DNA of 34,349 nucleotides, taken from NCBI GenBank assembly GCA_937973965.1, contig CALJJQ010000063.1:1-34349 (forward strand), read 5' to 3'. The DNA is from an uncultured Calothrix sp. GTDB taxonomy: Bacteria > Cyanobacteriota > Cyanobacteriia > Cyanobacteriales > Nostocaceae. Each line of letters begins with the position of its first letter. Position 1 is the first letter of the stretch. Of this stretch, positions 8,825-21,146 are shown piece after piece. The translations under genes were made by a program, and so were the position numbers. The notes below the pieces were generated by a model, which saw nothing but the letters and a program-made list of their open reading frames with translations, made no database searches and was not told the origin of the DNA.

Positions 8825-8957
8825 TTCTTCCCGTCGTTCGGCCTACAAGATTTTTCTTATTGTCAGCAATATCAACAAATCTTTGTTTTCGGAAACCCGA
8901 TTGCCAACAAGGGAGTCGTGTCCACACACTCAAATTTCCCAATAACCGACATCAACC

Positions 8958-9011
8958 GTAGAGACGCACTATGTACAAAATGCTCACACACTTTCCACAC
9001 TGCGTCTCTAC
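8958..9011. repeat. Long hairpin repeat between atpE and atpF2
   Basis: GTAGAGACGCA (8958-8968) and TGCGTCTCTAC (9001-9011) are perfect 11-base inverted copies with a 32-nt loop. The same TAGAGACG/CGTCTCTA ends occur in hairpins near 16813, 26985 and 27930, so this is a dispersed palindromic repeat that has landed inside the operon. Confidence 0.82.
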
Positions 9012-9026
9012 AATCAATTAGCTATT

Positions 9027-9305
<279 letters not shown>

Positions 9306-9456
9306 TTATGGGCAGTTATTTGGATTTCCTGATGCGGAATTCCCAAGTTCAGAGAGAATTGTATGATTGATTGGTTTCTAGTCCATCTCAATACATCCAA
9401 AGTCTCATTTTTCTTATTTGTGGCAAAATCCAGACATGAAACCCATGACATGGATT

Positions 9457-10218
9457 TTAATGTTCCTCGTGTCCCTCTTCTCCGTGACCTTCTAAGGCTT
9501 CATGGATGTAAGCACCAGCCAAGGTGGCAAATACCAAAGCCTGAATTGCACTAGTAAATAAACCTAATGCCATCACCGGTAAAGGTACAAACAAAGGAAC
9601 TAGTAGCACCAGCACTCCCACCACCAATTCATCCGCCAAGATGTTACCAAATAAACGGAAACTGAGGGAAAGGGGCTTGGTGAAATCTTCTAAAATCGCA
9701 ATTGGTAATAGAACTGGTGTGGGTTCAATGTACTTTTTAAAGTAACCCAAACCTTTCTTGCTAAAACCAGCGTAGAAATAGGCTAAAGAAGTTAGTAACG
9801 CCAATGCCACCGTCGTATTTATATCATTAGTCGGCGCTGCTAATTCACCCTCTGGTAACTTGATTAGTTTCCAGGGTATTAACGCTCCAGACCAATTCGA
9901 TACGAAGATAAACAAAAATAAAGTACCAATAAACGGTACCCAAGGGCGATACTCTTTTTCACCCAACTGGTTTTTTGTTAAATCCCGAATAAATTCTAAG
10001 GCATATTCCATCAAGTTTTGGATACCCTTTGGAATTCTCTGGATATTGCTAGTTGCAGCCAATGAAGCTATTACCAGCACCGCAATCACAAACCAGGAAG
10101 TCAAAAGAACCTGTCCATGTAATCTGAGATTGCCTATTTCCCAATAAAAATGATGCCCTACTTCCAACGAGGCTAGGGGAAAAGAATTAACAGCGTTTAA
10201 GACACTAAGCATTGGCAT
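9457..10218 (-). CDS. atpB: FO ATP synthase subunit a
   Basis: Subunit a is the stator membrane subunit that holds the proton half-channels against the c ring. Five to six hydrophobic helices are seen. The essential Arg is in [18 protein letters not shown], and the last helix contains the conserved Gln/His-type segment [20 protein letters not shown]. The His-rich C-terminus ([10 protein letters not shown]) is typical of cyanobacteria. Length is 253 aa. ATG at 10218, with a second in-frame ATG at 10212 (MPMLSVLN). It lies 83 bases after atp1 and 184 before atpE. Confidence 0.98.
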   Translation of the reverse strand: MPMLSVLNAVNSFPLASLEVGHHFYWEIGNLRLHGQVLLTSWFVIAVLVIASLAATSNIQRIPKGIQNLMEYALEFIRDLTKNQLGEKEYRPWVPFIGTLFLFIFVSNWSGALIPWKLIKLPEGELAAPTNDINTTVALALLTSLAYFYAGFSKKGLGYFKKYIEPTPVLLPIAILEDFTKPLSLSFRLFGNILADELVVGVLVLLVPLFVPLPVMALGLFTSAIQALVFATLAGAYIHEALEGHGEEGHEEH

Positions 10219-10301
10219 TCTTCAAGAACTTTCCCCAAACAGTTAGGATTGGAGGATTACTCGCTATCAATCTAACTTCACCAATAACACAGAATCAAAT
10301 A

Positions 10302-10745
10302 TTATTTTGAGTCAGATATGAAAGCAATTTGTAGCATGTAGACCAAGAGTGTGGCTTTATAGGTGAGAAAACCCAGAAATATGGGCAAGATTTTTAACTG
10401 CTGCCATTGACTGGCCACAATTATTAGTACCGCGACTAAAGCCAGGCGGTTCTTGCTCAAGCTCTGATTTTCCTCACTTAACCCCTCAACGTCTTTCGCT
10501 AACATTCTTAAGTAAAGCACACCAGCACATGCCCCAAGCAAATAATTTAGGGCAATGTTCATGGAGTAAAAAATCCACACAGAGATGAAAATAATTCCAA
10601 TTAGTGCCAAAGTTATTACCAACAACTGTCGATAAAGTTGGTAAAACTCCTGCATGGAATTTGCCGTGGTAGTATTTTTTTGACCATCGGCATCATCCTG
10701 CTGATTTATTGAGATGGGGACGTGAGATTCGTCTCGATAGCTCAC
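10302..10745 (-). CDS. atp1: ATP synthase subunit I-like assembly protein
   Basis: A small hydrophobic protein encoded first in the atp operon; family members (AtpI) assist c-ring assembly and are not part of the finished enzyme. Four hydrophobic segments follow a polar N-terminus of about 30 residues: around 42-62, 66-82, 101-113 and 119-142. The sequence [16 protein letters not shown] and the end [17 protein letters not shown] fit cyanobacterial atp1 products. The longest frame begins with GTG at 10745; an ATG at 10655 (Met31) is the alternative and has no better ribosome-binding site. The operon promoter should lie in the gap upstream (10746-10950). Confidence 0.9.
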   Translation of the reverse strand: MSYRDESHVPISINQQDDADGQKNTTTANSMQEFYQLYRQLLVITLALIGIIFISVWIFYSMNIALNYLLGACAGVLYLRMLAKDVEGLSEENQSLSKNRLALVAVLIIVASQWQQLKILPIFLGFLTYKATLLVYMLQIAFISDSK

Positions 10746-11518
10746 AGGACTCGATACCAGTAAAGCTAGCTAGTTGACTTTTAATTTTCAGCCAGTTGAA
10801 TCATATCATGATTGGGTAACAATACTTTAAGAAAAAACTATATTGTCACCAAGGGTAATCATCAGGTGAGTAGACGGGAGATTCCAGACCATGATCAAGT
10901 CAGTAAATTCACGATAGTACGATTTTGGGGAATCGTCACTAGGGATGAACAGCTTTGTTGATATTTATACAGACCCGATTCCTCACTTGGCGATGGATTC
11001 TGGATGGGGAGATTCCGCAATGAACTGGGACGACCAGTGGTCTGTCTATAAAACTTGGCCGGGTTGCCGAAAATTTACTATCCCCCCATCTGCGATTGTT
11101 AGTTTAGTCGATAAATCGGGATGGTAAGCCACCAAGGTCAGCCAAAACTTTCCTATTTCACATTCTAACTGTTGATTTTGGCAGTTTTTGTTCCCGAAGA
11201 TCAGGTTTGAAAGACCAGTCGATGTTGAAGAAGGAAAGCAGATACAGTGATACTACTGTTCGTCCCAGGCATTCAAAAAATCTATTTAGTTTTGCATGTC
11301 GGTTGCTAATTTACTGACAATCATTCGCAAAAAACCGATGCATTTACTCGCCAATTGAGTAGTGTTGTAAGCCGAAAATGATACCTGTGTGTTTTTGTCC
11401 TTGCTCAATCAGATTGGTGTGAATTTTGTAAAAATCCCGAACATTAAAGCTATAAATCACACGCTGATATTTGAGAAACTAATTTGATTATACCTGGGCA
11501 ATAAATCAGGATTCCCGC
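10746..11518. other. Long gap upstream of the atp operon
   Basis: This is the presumed promoter region of the atp operon, since both neighbours read on the minus strand. A 60-codon plus-strand frame (10945-11127, starting MNSFVDIYTDP) is present, but I do not recognise it and it has no strong Shine-Dalgarno sequence, so I do not call it as a gene. I see no RNA gene or convincing promoter pair. Confidence 0.5.
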
Positions 11519-12709
11519 CTATTCCTTAAGCATAATCAGCTGTCGTTGTTGTAGCGATCGCACTCCCGTTAAATCTAATTCTACCTGTTCTAAAATCTGA
11601 GTGACACTGCTACTACCATCACATGCTTCCATGAATGCGAGTTCTGCACTGGTTAAATTCACGATTTGGTAATCGTAATTAAAAACAGTTTCACCGGGAA
11701 AACCATCGATACAGGGATGAATTTCCGGAACCGCCGATTGTAATAAATTATCATCACTCCAGTCCGATTTCCGCAAAGGTGGACGGGCAAGGAAAAATTC
11801 GTAATGGCTGGTTTCTGGGTCAAGTAGTTCAATTAAACGATAGATTTGCCGGGGTGATAAATTTTGACTCCGCTCCATCAATTCCGGATATTTACCGATA
11901 AGTCGCTCTAAATTCCAAAATCCCGGATTTGAAAAGCCAATAAACTCTAACCCCGATGCATCTATTAGCTCAAACAAAGAATCAATATTGTAATCAATTT
12001 CTTGGGGATGGACATACATATCCGCAAAATTCTCATCCCGATGATTTTCTAGACTCCATCGTTCCTGCTCACGCTTGCGAATGCGGTTATTTTCGGGGAG
12101 ACTAGCAAAAATTTTCCGACCGATTTCCACCCCATCACGATAATCACCCCGTTGATCACCCTGGAGCAATGCGATCGCTTTTTGCATTAACCTAACTTCC
12201 CATCTTCCTAACTCCCCATACACAAAAATATGAAAAATACCACCAGGTGCTAACTTCCTCGCTAGAGCTTGAATCCCTCGTACCGGGTCGTCAGTGTGGT
12301 GTAATACCCCCACACAATTAATCAAATCAAACTCCCCCGGTAACTGCTCCACATCAAATAAACTCAACTGCTGAAATTCTACCCGGTCTGCTCCACTGCG
12401 CCGACATCTTTCCCGCGCTACCTCCAAAGTTCCTGCACTAATATCAATCCCCACCACCTGTGCATGGGGATTCAAATGCACTAAATATTCCGTACCCACC
12501 CCCGAACCACATCCCGCATCGAGAATGCGGATATTCTCCCGCTCCGGTTTCCTTCCCGCACAAAAATTATAGGCAGCCAACCAATTCCAGCGCCAATTAT
12601 AACCCGGTGGCGGTTCATCTAGAAGCGGTTCCGGAGGAAATGGGTAGGTGTCATAAAGTTTGGCAACTGCTGCGGTGACTTGTTGAGTCTGGGACTGAGC
12701 TTCGGACAT
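11519..12709 (-). CDS. Class I SAM-dependent methyltransferase
   Basis: A Rossmann-fold methyltransferase that would use S-adenosylmethionine on an unknown substrate. Motif I is DAGCGSGVGTEYL (about residue 64-76), followed by the acidic end of beta2 in VVGIDISAGTLE, and the post-motif VGVLHHTDDPVRGI, which resembles small-molecule methyltransferases of the UbiE/Methyltransf_11-12 type. The N-terminus has a conserved YDTYPFPPEP segment, seen in a cyanobacterial subgroup, and the C-terminal 200 residues after the methyltransferase core form an extra domain I cannot name. At 396 aa it is longer than a minimal methyltransferase. It is divergent from apcE across a 405-base gap. The ATG at 12709 is the natural start. 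Confidence 0.88.
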   Translation of the reverse strand: MSEAQSQTQQVTAAVAKLYDTYPFPPEPLLDEPPPGYNWRWNWLAAYNFCAGRKPERENIRILDAGCGSGVGTEYLVHLNPHAQVVGIDISAGTLEVARERCRRSGADRVEFQQLSLFDVEQLPGEFDLINCVGVLHHTDDPVRGIQALARKLAPGGIFHIFVYGELGRWEVRLMQKAIALLQGDQRGDYRDGVEIGRKIFASLPENNRIRKREQERWSLENHRDENFADMYVHPQEIDYNIDSLFELIDASGLEFIGFSNPGFWNLERLIGKYPELMERSQNLSPRQIYRLIELLDPETSHYEFFLARPPLRKSDWSDDNLLQSAVPEIHPCIDGFPGETVFNYDYQIVNLTSAELAFMEACDGSSSVTQILEQVELDLTGVRSLQQRQLIMLKE

Positions 12710-15996
<3,287 letters not shown>

Positions 15997-16016
<20 letters not shown>

Positions 16017-16437
16017 AGTATTTGCGACCATTCTGGATGCTGTTTATACCCAAATTTGGGGAGCAGGAATTAGGCAAATCCCTGAAGAATGGCGTTGCTT
16101 AGATGGTGAGGCAAAACTAGAAACAGGTAAAATCTCAGTGCGGGAATTTGTCAGAGCGATCGCGACATCAAATACATATCAAGAACGCTTTGTCAATGCC
16201 TATCCCCAACCCAAGGTGATTGAATTGATGTTTCGGCATTTATTGGGACGCAAACCCATTACCCAAGCTGAAATTCATCATTATGGTGAGATTTTGCGTC
16301 AACAAGGGTTTGTTCAGGCTGTGAACACTATTATCGACAGCAGCGAATACGAACAATTTTTTGGGAACGAAGTAGTTCCTTACCAGCGTACTCCCATCCT
16401 CGCGACCAACTACCTTGGTAGCATCAAAACCGAATAA
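15997..16437 (+). CDS. apcE: Fourth REP linker domain of ApcE, in the -1 frame
   Basis: The 146 codons form one complete phycobilisome linker (REP) domain: VYTQIWG replaces the AYRQIF start, then GKISVREFVRAIATS, KVIELMFRHLLGRKPITQAEI and SSEYEQFFGNEVVPYQR. No internal stops or frameshifts occur, so it looks under selection. The frame is open upstream across the apcE stop to the slippery site at 15964-15970, giving [14 protein letters not shown] as the junction. As a free-standing gene it would have to start at TTG 15997, with only a TGGAG touching it and no ATG before the domain, so independent initiation is weak. I read it as the tail of ApcE reached by -1 frameshifting, or else split off by a one-base deletion. 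It shares the terminator at 16493-16537 with apcE. Confidence 0.85.
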
Positions 16438-16492
16438 AACCGGGAAATAACATCAGGGTAGACTTTTCATCCTGAATTTAAATAAATCAACT

Positions 16493-16537
16493 CAACTGGG
16501 ATAGTAGGGTTTTGACTCCTTACCCAGTTGTTTTTTT
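16493..16537 (+). terminator. Rho-independent terminator after apcE / REP4
   Basis: CAACTGGG (16493-16500) pairs with CCCAGTTG (16523-16530), and seven T residues follow (16531-16537). It is 55 bases beyond the stop of the -1 frame domain, consistent with that domain being part of the apcE transcript. Confidence 0.85.
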
Positions 16538-16816
16538 CATGGATTTTCTCGCGAGAAAATCGGGATTCGGGAGTAGCCATATTAGAAACTGCTACGCGTC
16601 TACATGTAAGCCTATGGGTAGCATTGTCCTAGATTAGCCTTATAGTAGAAAACTACACCAGAAGGTAAACGAATGAAAGTCGTTTTTCTCCACTCCCTAT
16701 TCCCTACAGCCTGTAGCAAGCCACTAGTAAGTCTACAATTGCAAGTCAGCCCCTCATATTCTTTTAGACACAAGCAAACAAGAAAATAGTTCATTCCCAC
16801 TCCCCATTCCCTGTAG

Positions 16817-16837
16817 AGACGACCCGACGGGTCGTCT
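16817..16837. repeat. Short palindromic repeat (AGACGACCC hairpin)
   Basis: AGACGACCC-GAC-GGGTCGTCT is a 9-bp perfect stem with a 3-nt loop, followed by TTTAC. It shares the GTAGAGACG flank with other hairpins at 8958, 26985 and 27930, so I class it as a dispersed palindrome and not a dedicated terminator. Confidence 0.75.
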
Positions 16838-16862
16838 TTACTCCCTAATTACAGGTCAGTTC

Positions 16863-16898
16863 CCAATCCAAAATCCAAAATCTAAAATCCAAAAATCC
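16863..16898. repeat. TCCAAAA heptamer tandem repeat
   Basis: Four to five copies of a TCCAAAA/TCTAAAA 7-mer, an STRR of the same family as at 379-415 and 12876-12908. Confidence 0.8.
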
Positions 16899-17255
16899 AA
16901 TTTATGGTATTGCTTTCTTCCCCTGTAAATTTCTCCAACCAAAAGCTTGACAATCTTTCTGGCTTGTGGGTGTGAGGTAATCCTGAAAATAATGTTACAA
17001 ACTGTTAAAAACAGTCATAAATACTCAACAGAATGCTGGAAAATATTTGCGGGAGGTATCTGAGTTTTCCCAGCTTGTGTACTCGGATTTACTCAAGCAG
17101 GCTCAAATAAAAGTGGAAATTGGGCGATAAGTAGGTCAAACAGCTTGTTGTTCACCACCACAAAAGAGCGAAGAACTCAGCAAGCCATTAAAAAAAAAGT
17201 TGCACCAGTTTTAATCAAACTACTGGTTACATTCGTAATTGGAGGAATCCATTCA

Positions 17256-17741
17256 ATGAGTATCGTCACGAAGTCCATCGTGAATGCAGACGCTGAAGCC
17301 CGTTACCTCAGCCCTGGCGAATTAGATAGAATCAAAACCTTCGTAACAAGCGGAGAAAAGCGCCTACGCATCGCTCAAGTATTGACCGACAACCGCGAAC
17401 GGATTGTGAAACAAGCAGGCGACCAACTATTCCAAAAACGCCCTGACGTTGTTTCTCCCGGTGGAAACGCCTACGGTCAAGAAATGACAGCAACCTGCTT
17501 GCGTGACCTGGATTACTACCTGCGTTTGATTACCTACGGAATCGTATCTGGTGACGTTACCCCCATCGAAGAAATCGGTATCGTTGGCGTTCGGGAAATG
17601 TACAAATCCTTGGGAACCCCCATCGATGCAGTAGCAGGTGGTGTTGCCGCGATGAAAGGAATTGCTATTGGCATGATGTCTGGAGAAGACGCAGCTGAAG
17701 CTGGTTCTTACTTCGACTACGTTATCGGTGCGATGTCATAG
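17256..17741 (+). CDS. apcA: Allophycocyanin alpha subunit
   Basis: ApcA with ApcB forms the trimers that build the core cylinders of the phycobilisome, which pass excitation to ApcE/ApcD and then to the reaction centres. The chromophore Cys is in [14 protein letters not shown], the phycobilin attachment signature. The start is the ATG at 17256, which gives the family N-terminus [20 protein letters not shown] and 161 aa; a GGAGGAA at 17241-17247 sits 8 bases upstream. The frame is open further upstream to 17145, but that sequence does not resemble ApcA. apcB follows after 83 bases in the same direction. Confidence 0.99.
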   Translation: MSIVTKSIVNADAEARYLSPGELDRIKTFVTSGEKRLRIAQVLTDNRERIVKQAGDQLFQKRPDVVSPGGNAYGQEMTATCLRDLDYYLRLITYGIVSGDVTPIEEIGIVGVREMYKSLGTPIDAVAGGVAAMKGIAIGMMSGEDAAEAGSYFDYVIGAMS

Positions 17742-17824
17742 TGCAATCACTAGTTTTGCGAAAACGAGAATTTTGCACACAGACAAAAAACTGCCATTAG
17801 GTTGTAAAAAAGGGAATCACAACA

Positions 17825-18310
17825 ATGCAAGACGCTATTACCGCAGTAATTAACTCCTCCGACGTTCAAGGTAAATACCTAGACTCGGCCGCGATGGAAA
17901 AGCTCAAAGGCTACTTCGCAACAGGTGAACTTCGTGTTCGTGCAGCTACCACCATCAGTGCTAACGCTGCTGCAATTGTCAAAGAAGCAGTTGCTAAATC
18001 CTTGTTGTACTCTGATATCACCCGTCCCGGTGGTAACATGTACACCACCCGTCGTTACGCTGCATGTATCCGCGACCTCGACTACTACCTCCGTTACGCA
18101 ACCTACGCAATGCTCGCAGGTGACCCCTCTATCCTAGATGAGCGCGTACTCAACGGATTAAAAGAAACCTACAACTCCTTGGGAGTACCCATTGGTGCAA
18201 CTGTACAAGCAATCCAAGCCATGAAAGAAGTAACAGCTAGCTTGGTTGGCCCAGATGCAGGTAAAGAAATGGGTGTTTACTTCGATTACATCTCCTCCGG
18301 CTTAAGCTAG
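17825..18310 (+). CDS. apcB: Allophycocyanin beta subunit
   Basis: Beta partner of ApcA in the core trimers. It shows the bilin attachment signature [16 protein letters not shown] and, just before, the RPGGNMY segment whose Asn is the one methylated in beta-type phycobiliproteins. Length 161 aa, close to the usual 161-162. ATG at 17825 ([19 protein letters not shown]) follows an AGGGAAT upstream. A 312-base gap separates it from apcC; the gap has hairpins but no perfect terminator, so apcA-apcB are likely the abundant transcript and apcC a less frequent read-through product, as known for related operons. The regulation here is inference. Confidence 0.99.
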   Translation: MQDAITAVINSSDVQGKYLDSAAMEKLKGYFATGELRVRAATTISANAAAIVKEAVAKSLLYSDITRPGGNMYTTRRYAACIRDLDYYLRYATYAMLAGDPSILDERVLNGLKETYNSLGVPIGATVQAIQAMKEVTASLVGPDAGKEMGVYFDYISSGLS

Positions 18311-18622
18311 GAAAAGAATAATTCGTACTACAAAGCAATTTCAGTTTCAGAAATTATCGAGATTAAATTGTTGGCAGTGCGAAATCAGGGCTGGAAATCA
18401 ATCGTGAGTGCGAGAACCGTTCTTTGCTTATCATCCAGGTGAATCATCGCCATGATGAGTGGGATTGGTCTTGTATTGGCGCATGGTTTCCAGTCTTTGA
18501 GTGAGTGGACTGGGTAAATCAGAGATTTCAGAGATTAGTTAATCACAGCCACTAGCTTGCGGAATTTCATTCAGACATCACATACAAAAGTTATCCCCAT
18601 CAAAATCGGAGAAATTAAACCT
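18311..18622 (+). other. apcB-apcC intercistronic region with imperfect hairpins
   Basis: No gene. Inverted words CTGGAAA (about 18391) and TTTCCAG (about 18488) can pair over a roughly 100-base loop, and a small TCATC/GATGA hairpin lies near 18443. They may attenuate read-through from the abundant apcAB message to apcC; no T-run makes a classical terminator. Confidence 0.45.
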
Positions 18623-18826
18623 ATGCGCATGTTTAAAATTACGGCTTGCGTTCCCAGCCAAACCAGAATTCGTACCCAACGTGAATTACAAAACACCTAC
18701 TTTACCAAGTTAGTTGCCTACGATAACTGGTTCAAAGAACAGCAACGGATTCAAAAAATGGGTGGCAAAATCGTTAAAGTTGAACTTGCAACTGGTAAGC
18801 AAGGTGCAAATACTGGGTTACTTTAA
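18623..18826 (+). CDS. apcC: Phycobilisome core small linker LC (7.8 kDa)
   Basis: ApcC caps the outer allophycocyanin trimers of the core cylinders and tunes their spectrum and stability. The sequence MRMFKITACVPSQTRIRTQ and the end GGKIVKVELATGKQGANTG are diagnostic of this CpcD-like domain family. The start is ATG 18623, giving 67 aa (a second ATG at 18629 would remove two residues); the frame is open upstream to 18557, but that stretch is not conserved. A GGAG at 18608-18611 is the probable ribosome-binding site. A strong terminator follows at 18883. Confidence 0.98.
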   Translation: MRMFKITACVPSQTRIRTQRELQNTYFTKLVAYDNWFKEQQRIQKMGGKIVKVELATGKQGANTGLL

Positions 18827-18882
18827 GCATCAACACCAATATTCGAGATTCGAGTTTGATTTATCATTTCTGGGAGTTATCA

Positions 18883-18908
18883 AGAGGTCGAGGAGCGACC
18901 TCTTTTTG
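18883..18908 (+). terminator. Rho-independent terminator of the apc operon
   Basis: AGAGGTCG (18883-18890) pairs with CGACCTCT (18896-18903) around a 5-nt loop AGGAG, followed by a run of five T. It closes the apcABC transcript before ftsW. Confidence 0.93.
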
Positions 18909-18962
18909 TGATTCATAACTAAACAGCAGCGAATAGGTTAATATCAACACTGAACCTTACCA

Positions 18963-20153
18963 TTGCCCAGATTAACAGTGAAGAAAATTCTCCGCCTAAT
19001 TCCATTTTTTGATGATTCAGTCAATAGTTGGGCTTTAGAAGCTCGATTACTGCATTGGTTAACCCTGGTTTGGTTATTAATCGGTTTGGTGGTTTTATTT
19101 TCCGCTTCCTACCCCGTAGCTAGTTCAACCCATCAAGACGGACTATATTACATCCAACGTCAGCTACTGTGGGTCGTAGTGGGGTTAGCCATATTTAAAA
19201 TTACTGTTAACTTACCATTACATCGGTTTATTTCCTCTTCCCACTGGTTCATCTTTTTATTCCTGGGACTAATTTTTGTGACTCTGATACCAGGTTTAGG
19301 GAAAACCGACCTGGGTTCAGCTCGTCGTCTACTTGGACCAGTCCCCATTCAGCCATCTGAGCTTATTAAACCATTCCTAGTCATCCAAAGCGCCCGTTTA
19401 TTTGGAAATTGGGATAAATTGGCATGGCGAGTACGTTTAACCTGGTTAGGTATCTTTAGTTTAGTAATTTTGGGTATTCTTGCCCAACCTAACTTGAGTA
19501 CTGCATCACTTTGTGGGATGACAGTATGGCTAGTTGCCTTGACTGCGGGTTTACCCTATAAGTATTTAGGTGGAACTGCGCTAGTAGGAATATTTTTAGC
19601 TGGGTTAAGTGTCAGTGTCAGACCATACCAGCTAAAACGAATTCTCTCATTCATCGACCCCTGGAAAGACCCAATGAACACAGGTTATCAACTTGTCCAA
19701 AGCTTATTAGCAGTGGGTTCTGGACAAACTTGGGGAGTCGGTTTTACCATGTCCCAACAAAAACAGTTTTATCTACCGATACAAGATACAGACTTCATTT
19801 TTTCCGTCTTTGCAGAAGAATTTGGCTTTGTTGGTTGCACAGTTTTGATTTCCGTATTGTTTATCTATGCCACCTTGGGATTACTAGTTGCCATCAAAAC
19901 CACCAATCTAGTTTATAAGTTAATTGCGATGGGTATTACCATCCTTCTAGTTGGCCAATCCTTAATCCATATTGCTGTGACAACCGGTGCATTACCCACT
20001 ACAGGATTACCCCTACCCCTATTTAGCTACGGTGGTAACTCGATGATTTCCAGTATGTTAGCAGCTGGAATCTTGATTCGTGCTGCACGGGAAAGTAACG
20101 AAGCTGACATAGTACCCATTCGCAGTCAAATTTCCCGTCGTCGTCGCGTATAG
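18963..20153 (+). CDS. ftsW: FtsW/RodA-family lipid II polymerase (FtsW-like)
   Basis: A multi-pass membrane protein (SEDS family) that polymerises peptidoglycan from lipid II at the septum with its partner PBP. About ten hydrophobic segments are visible. Family signatures are ARRLLGPVPIQPSELIKP, DTDFIFSVFAEEFGFVG and, near the end, GLPLPLFSYGGNSMISSMLA. At 396 aa it is normal. The longest frame begins at TTG 18963; the GTG at 18978 (VKKILRLIPFFDDSVNSW) fits homologues better, and neither has a clear Shine-Dalgarno sequence. It is a new transcription unit after the apc terminator. FtsW versus RodA cannot be settled with certainty from sequence alone, but the tail matches cyanobacterial FtsW. 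Confidence 0.92.
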   Translation: MPRLTVKKILRLIPFFDDSVNSWALEARLLHWLTLVWLLIGLVVLFSASYPVASSTHQDGLYYIQRQLLWVVVGLAIFKITVNLPLHRFISSSHWFIFLFLGLIFVTLIPGLGKTDLGSARRLLGPVPIQPSELIKPFLVIQSARLFGNWDKLAWRVRLTWLGIFSLVILGILAQPNLSTASLCGMTVWLVALTAGLPYKYLGGTALVGIFLAGLSVSVRPYQLKRILSFIDPWKDPMNTGYQLVQSLLAVGSGQTWGVGFTMSQQKQFYLPIQDTDFIFSVFAEEFGFVGCTVLISVLFIYATLGLLVAIKTTNLVYKLIAMGITILLVGQSLIHIAVTTGALPTTGLPLPLFSYGGNSMISSMLAAGILIRAARESNEADIVPIRSQISRRRRV

Positions 20154-20242
20154 TTATCAGACCTGATAGCCACTGGAAATATGTCAGAATAGGTAAAGGG
20201 CTTAATAAATAAAGCCTTTAAAAATAGGCTAATATTGAAAAT

Positions 20243-20971
20243 ATGTTGTCAGCGCTGCAAACTAATCTTTATAAAATCGAGTATTTTGCCAATAACTTAG
20301 TCAGTAACCAGCTTTCCCATCTCAGTTTATTGAGTATTTTGTTAATTTTTATTGCTGGTTTATTGACAAGTATCAGTCCTTGTATGCTTTCCATGCTACC
20401 AATTACGATTGGTTATATTGGTGGCTATGAAACCCAAACTCGTTGGCACGCTGTCAAACAATCGATCTGGTTTTCCTTGGGTTTAGCAACAACCTTGGCG
20501 GGACTGGGTATTGCGGCTGCGGTATTAGGTAAGGTCTACGGTCAAATTGGTACTGGATTACCGATTATTGTCAGTGTGGTGGCGATTTTGATGGGTTTGA
20601 ATTTATTAGAAGCTCTACCGTTACAATTTCCGAATTGGGGAGGGACTGAGTGGATTTCCCAGGAGTTGCCTTCAGGAGTACGGGCTTATTTAATTGGTTT
20701 GAGCTTTGGTTTAGTAGCTTCTCCCTGTAGCACCCCCGTATTAGCAAGTATATTAGCTTGGGTTGCTAGTACCCATGATTTAGGCTTAGGGGGTATTTTA
20801 CTGCTTTGCTATACCCTTGGCTATGTTGTCCCTTTAATTTTGGCGGGTACTTTTACGGCTTCGATTAAAAAGATATTGGAATTGCGAAAATGGTCTGGTT
20901 GGATTAATCCTGTCAGTGGAGTTTTACTAATTGGATTCGGGCTTTTTTCCTTACTTAATCGTGTTTTGTAA
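20243..20971 (+). CDS. ccdA: Cytochrome c biogenesis protein CcdA
   Basis: A thylakoid/plasma-membrane electron carrier that moves reducing equivalents to the lumen to keep apocytochrome c and CcsX-type thioredoxins reduced. It has six hydrophobic segments and the two Cys that act in thiol exchange: one in TSISPCMLSMLP (about residue 48) and one in LVASPCSTPVLAS. Length 242 aa, normal for the minimal CcdA without DsbD extensions. ATG 20243. The gene lies just upstream of ccs1, the other System II component, so the pair works in c-type cytochrome maturation (cytochrome f, c6, c550). A repeat-rich 175-base gap separates them. Confidence 0.95.
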   Translation: MLSALQTNLYKIEYFANNLVSNQLSHLSLLSILLIFIAGLLTSISPCMLSMLPITIGYIGGYETQTRWHAVKQSIWFSLGLATTLAGLGIAAAVLGKVYGQIGTGLPIIVSVVAILMGLNLLEALPLQFPNWGGTEWISQELPSGVRAYLIGLSFGLVASPCSTPVLASILAWVASTHDLGLGGILLLCYTLGYVVPLILAGTFTASIKKILELRKWSGWINPVSGVLLIGFGLFSLLNRVL

Positions 20972-21146
20972 TTCGTAATAGCCTGCGGCAACGCTTCGCG
21001 TACGTAATTCGTAGTTCGTAATACCTGCTACGTGGGAAGCAAGCTACGTAATTCTTAATTTTTAATAGTCCTTGAGATGAATAGTCCTTGGGATGATTTT
21101 TCTATTGTCCATTTTCTCTTAATACAATCCAAAATATAAAATCCCC
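20972..21146. repeat. Repeat-rich spacer between ccdA and ccs1
   Basis: Contains several copies of TACGTAATTC/GTAATTCGTA (about 20970-21055), with GCTACGTGGGAAGCAAGCTACGT as a partial inverted repeat, and ends in a TCCAAAATATAAAATCC-type run (21127-21146). No gene is visible. Confidence 0.6.

Larger units (their letters stand above)
16438..17255. other. Long apcE-apcA intergenic region
   Basis: 818 bases with no credible gene. It starts with the apcE terminator (16493-16537), then holds repeat material: a short hairpin (16817-16837), TATTCCC-like words near 16690 and 16800, and a TCCAAAA heptamer run (16863-16898). The last 250 bases are the leader and promoter zone of apcA. The frame open upstream of apcA from 17145 is not part of ApcA. 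Confidence 0.6.

Noticed and set aside
20154-20242. Terminator after ftsW (AAAGGGCTT / AAGCCTTT near 20197-20220)
   Set aside because: The stem has a bulge and no T-run follows, so I do not call it.
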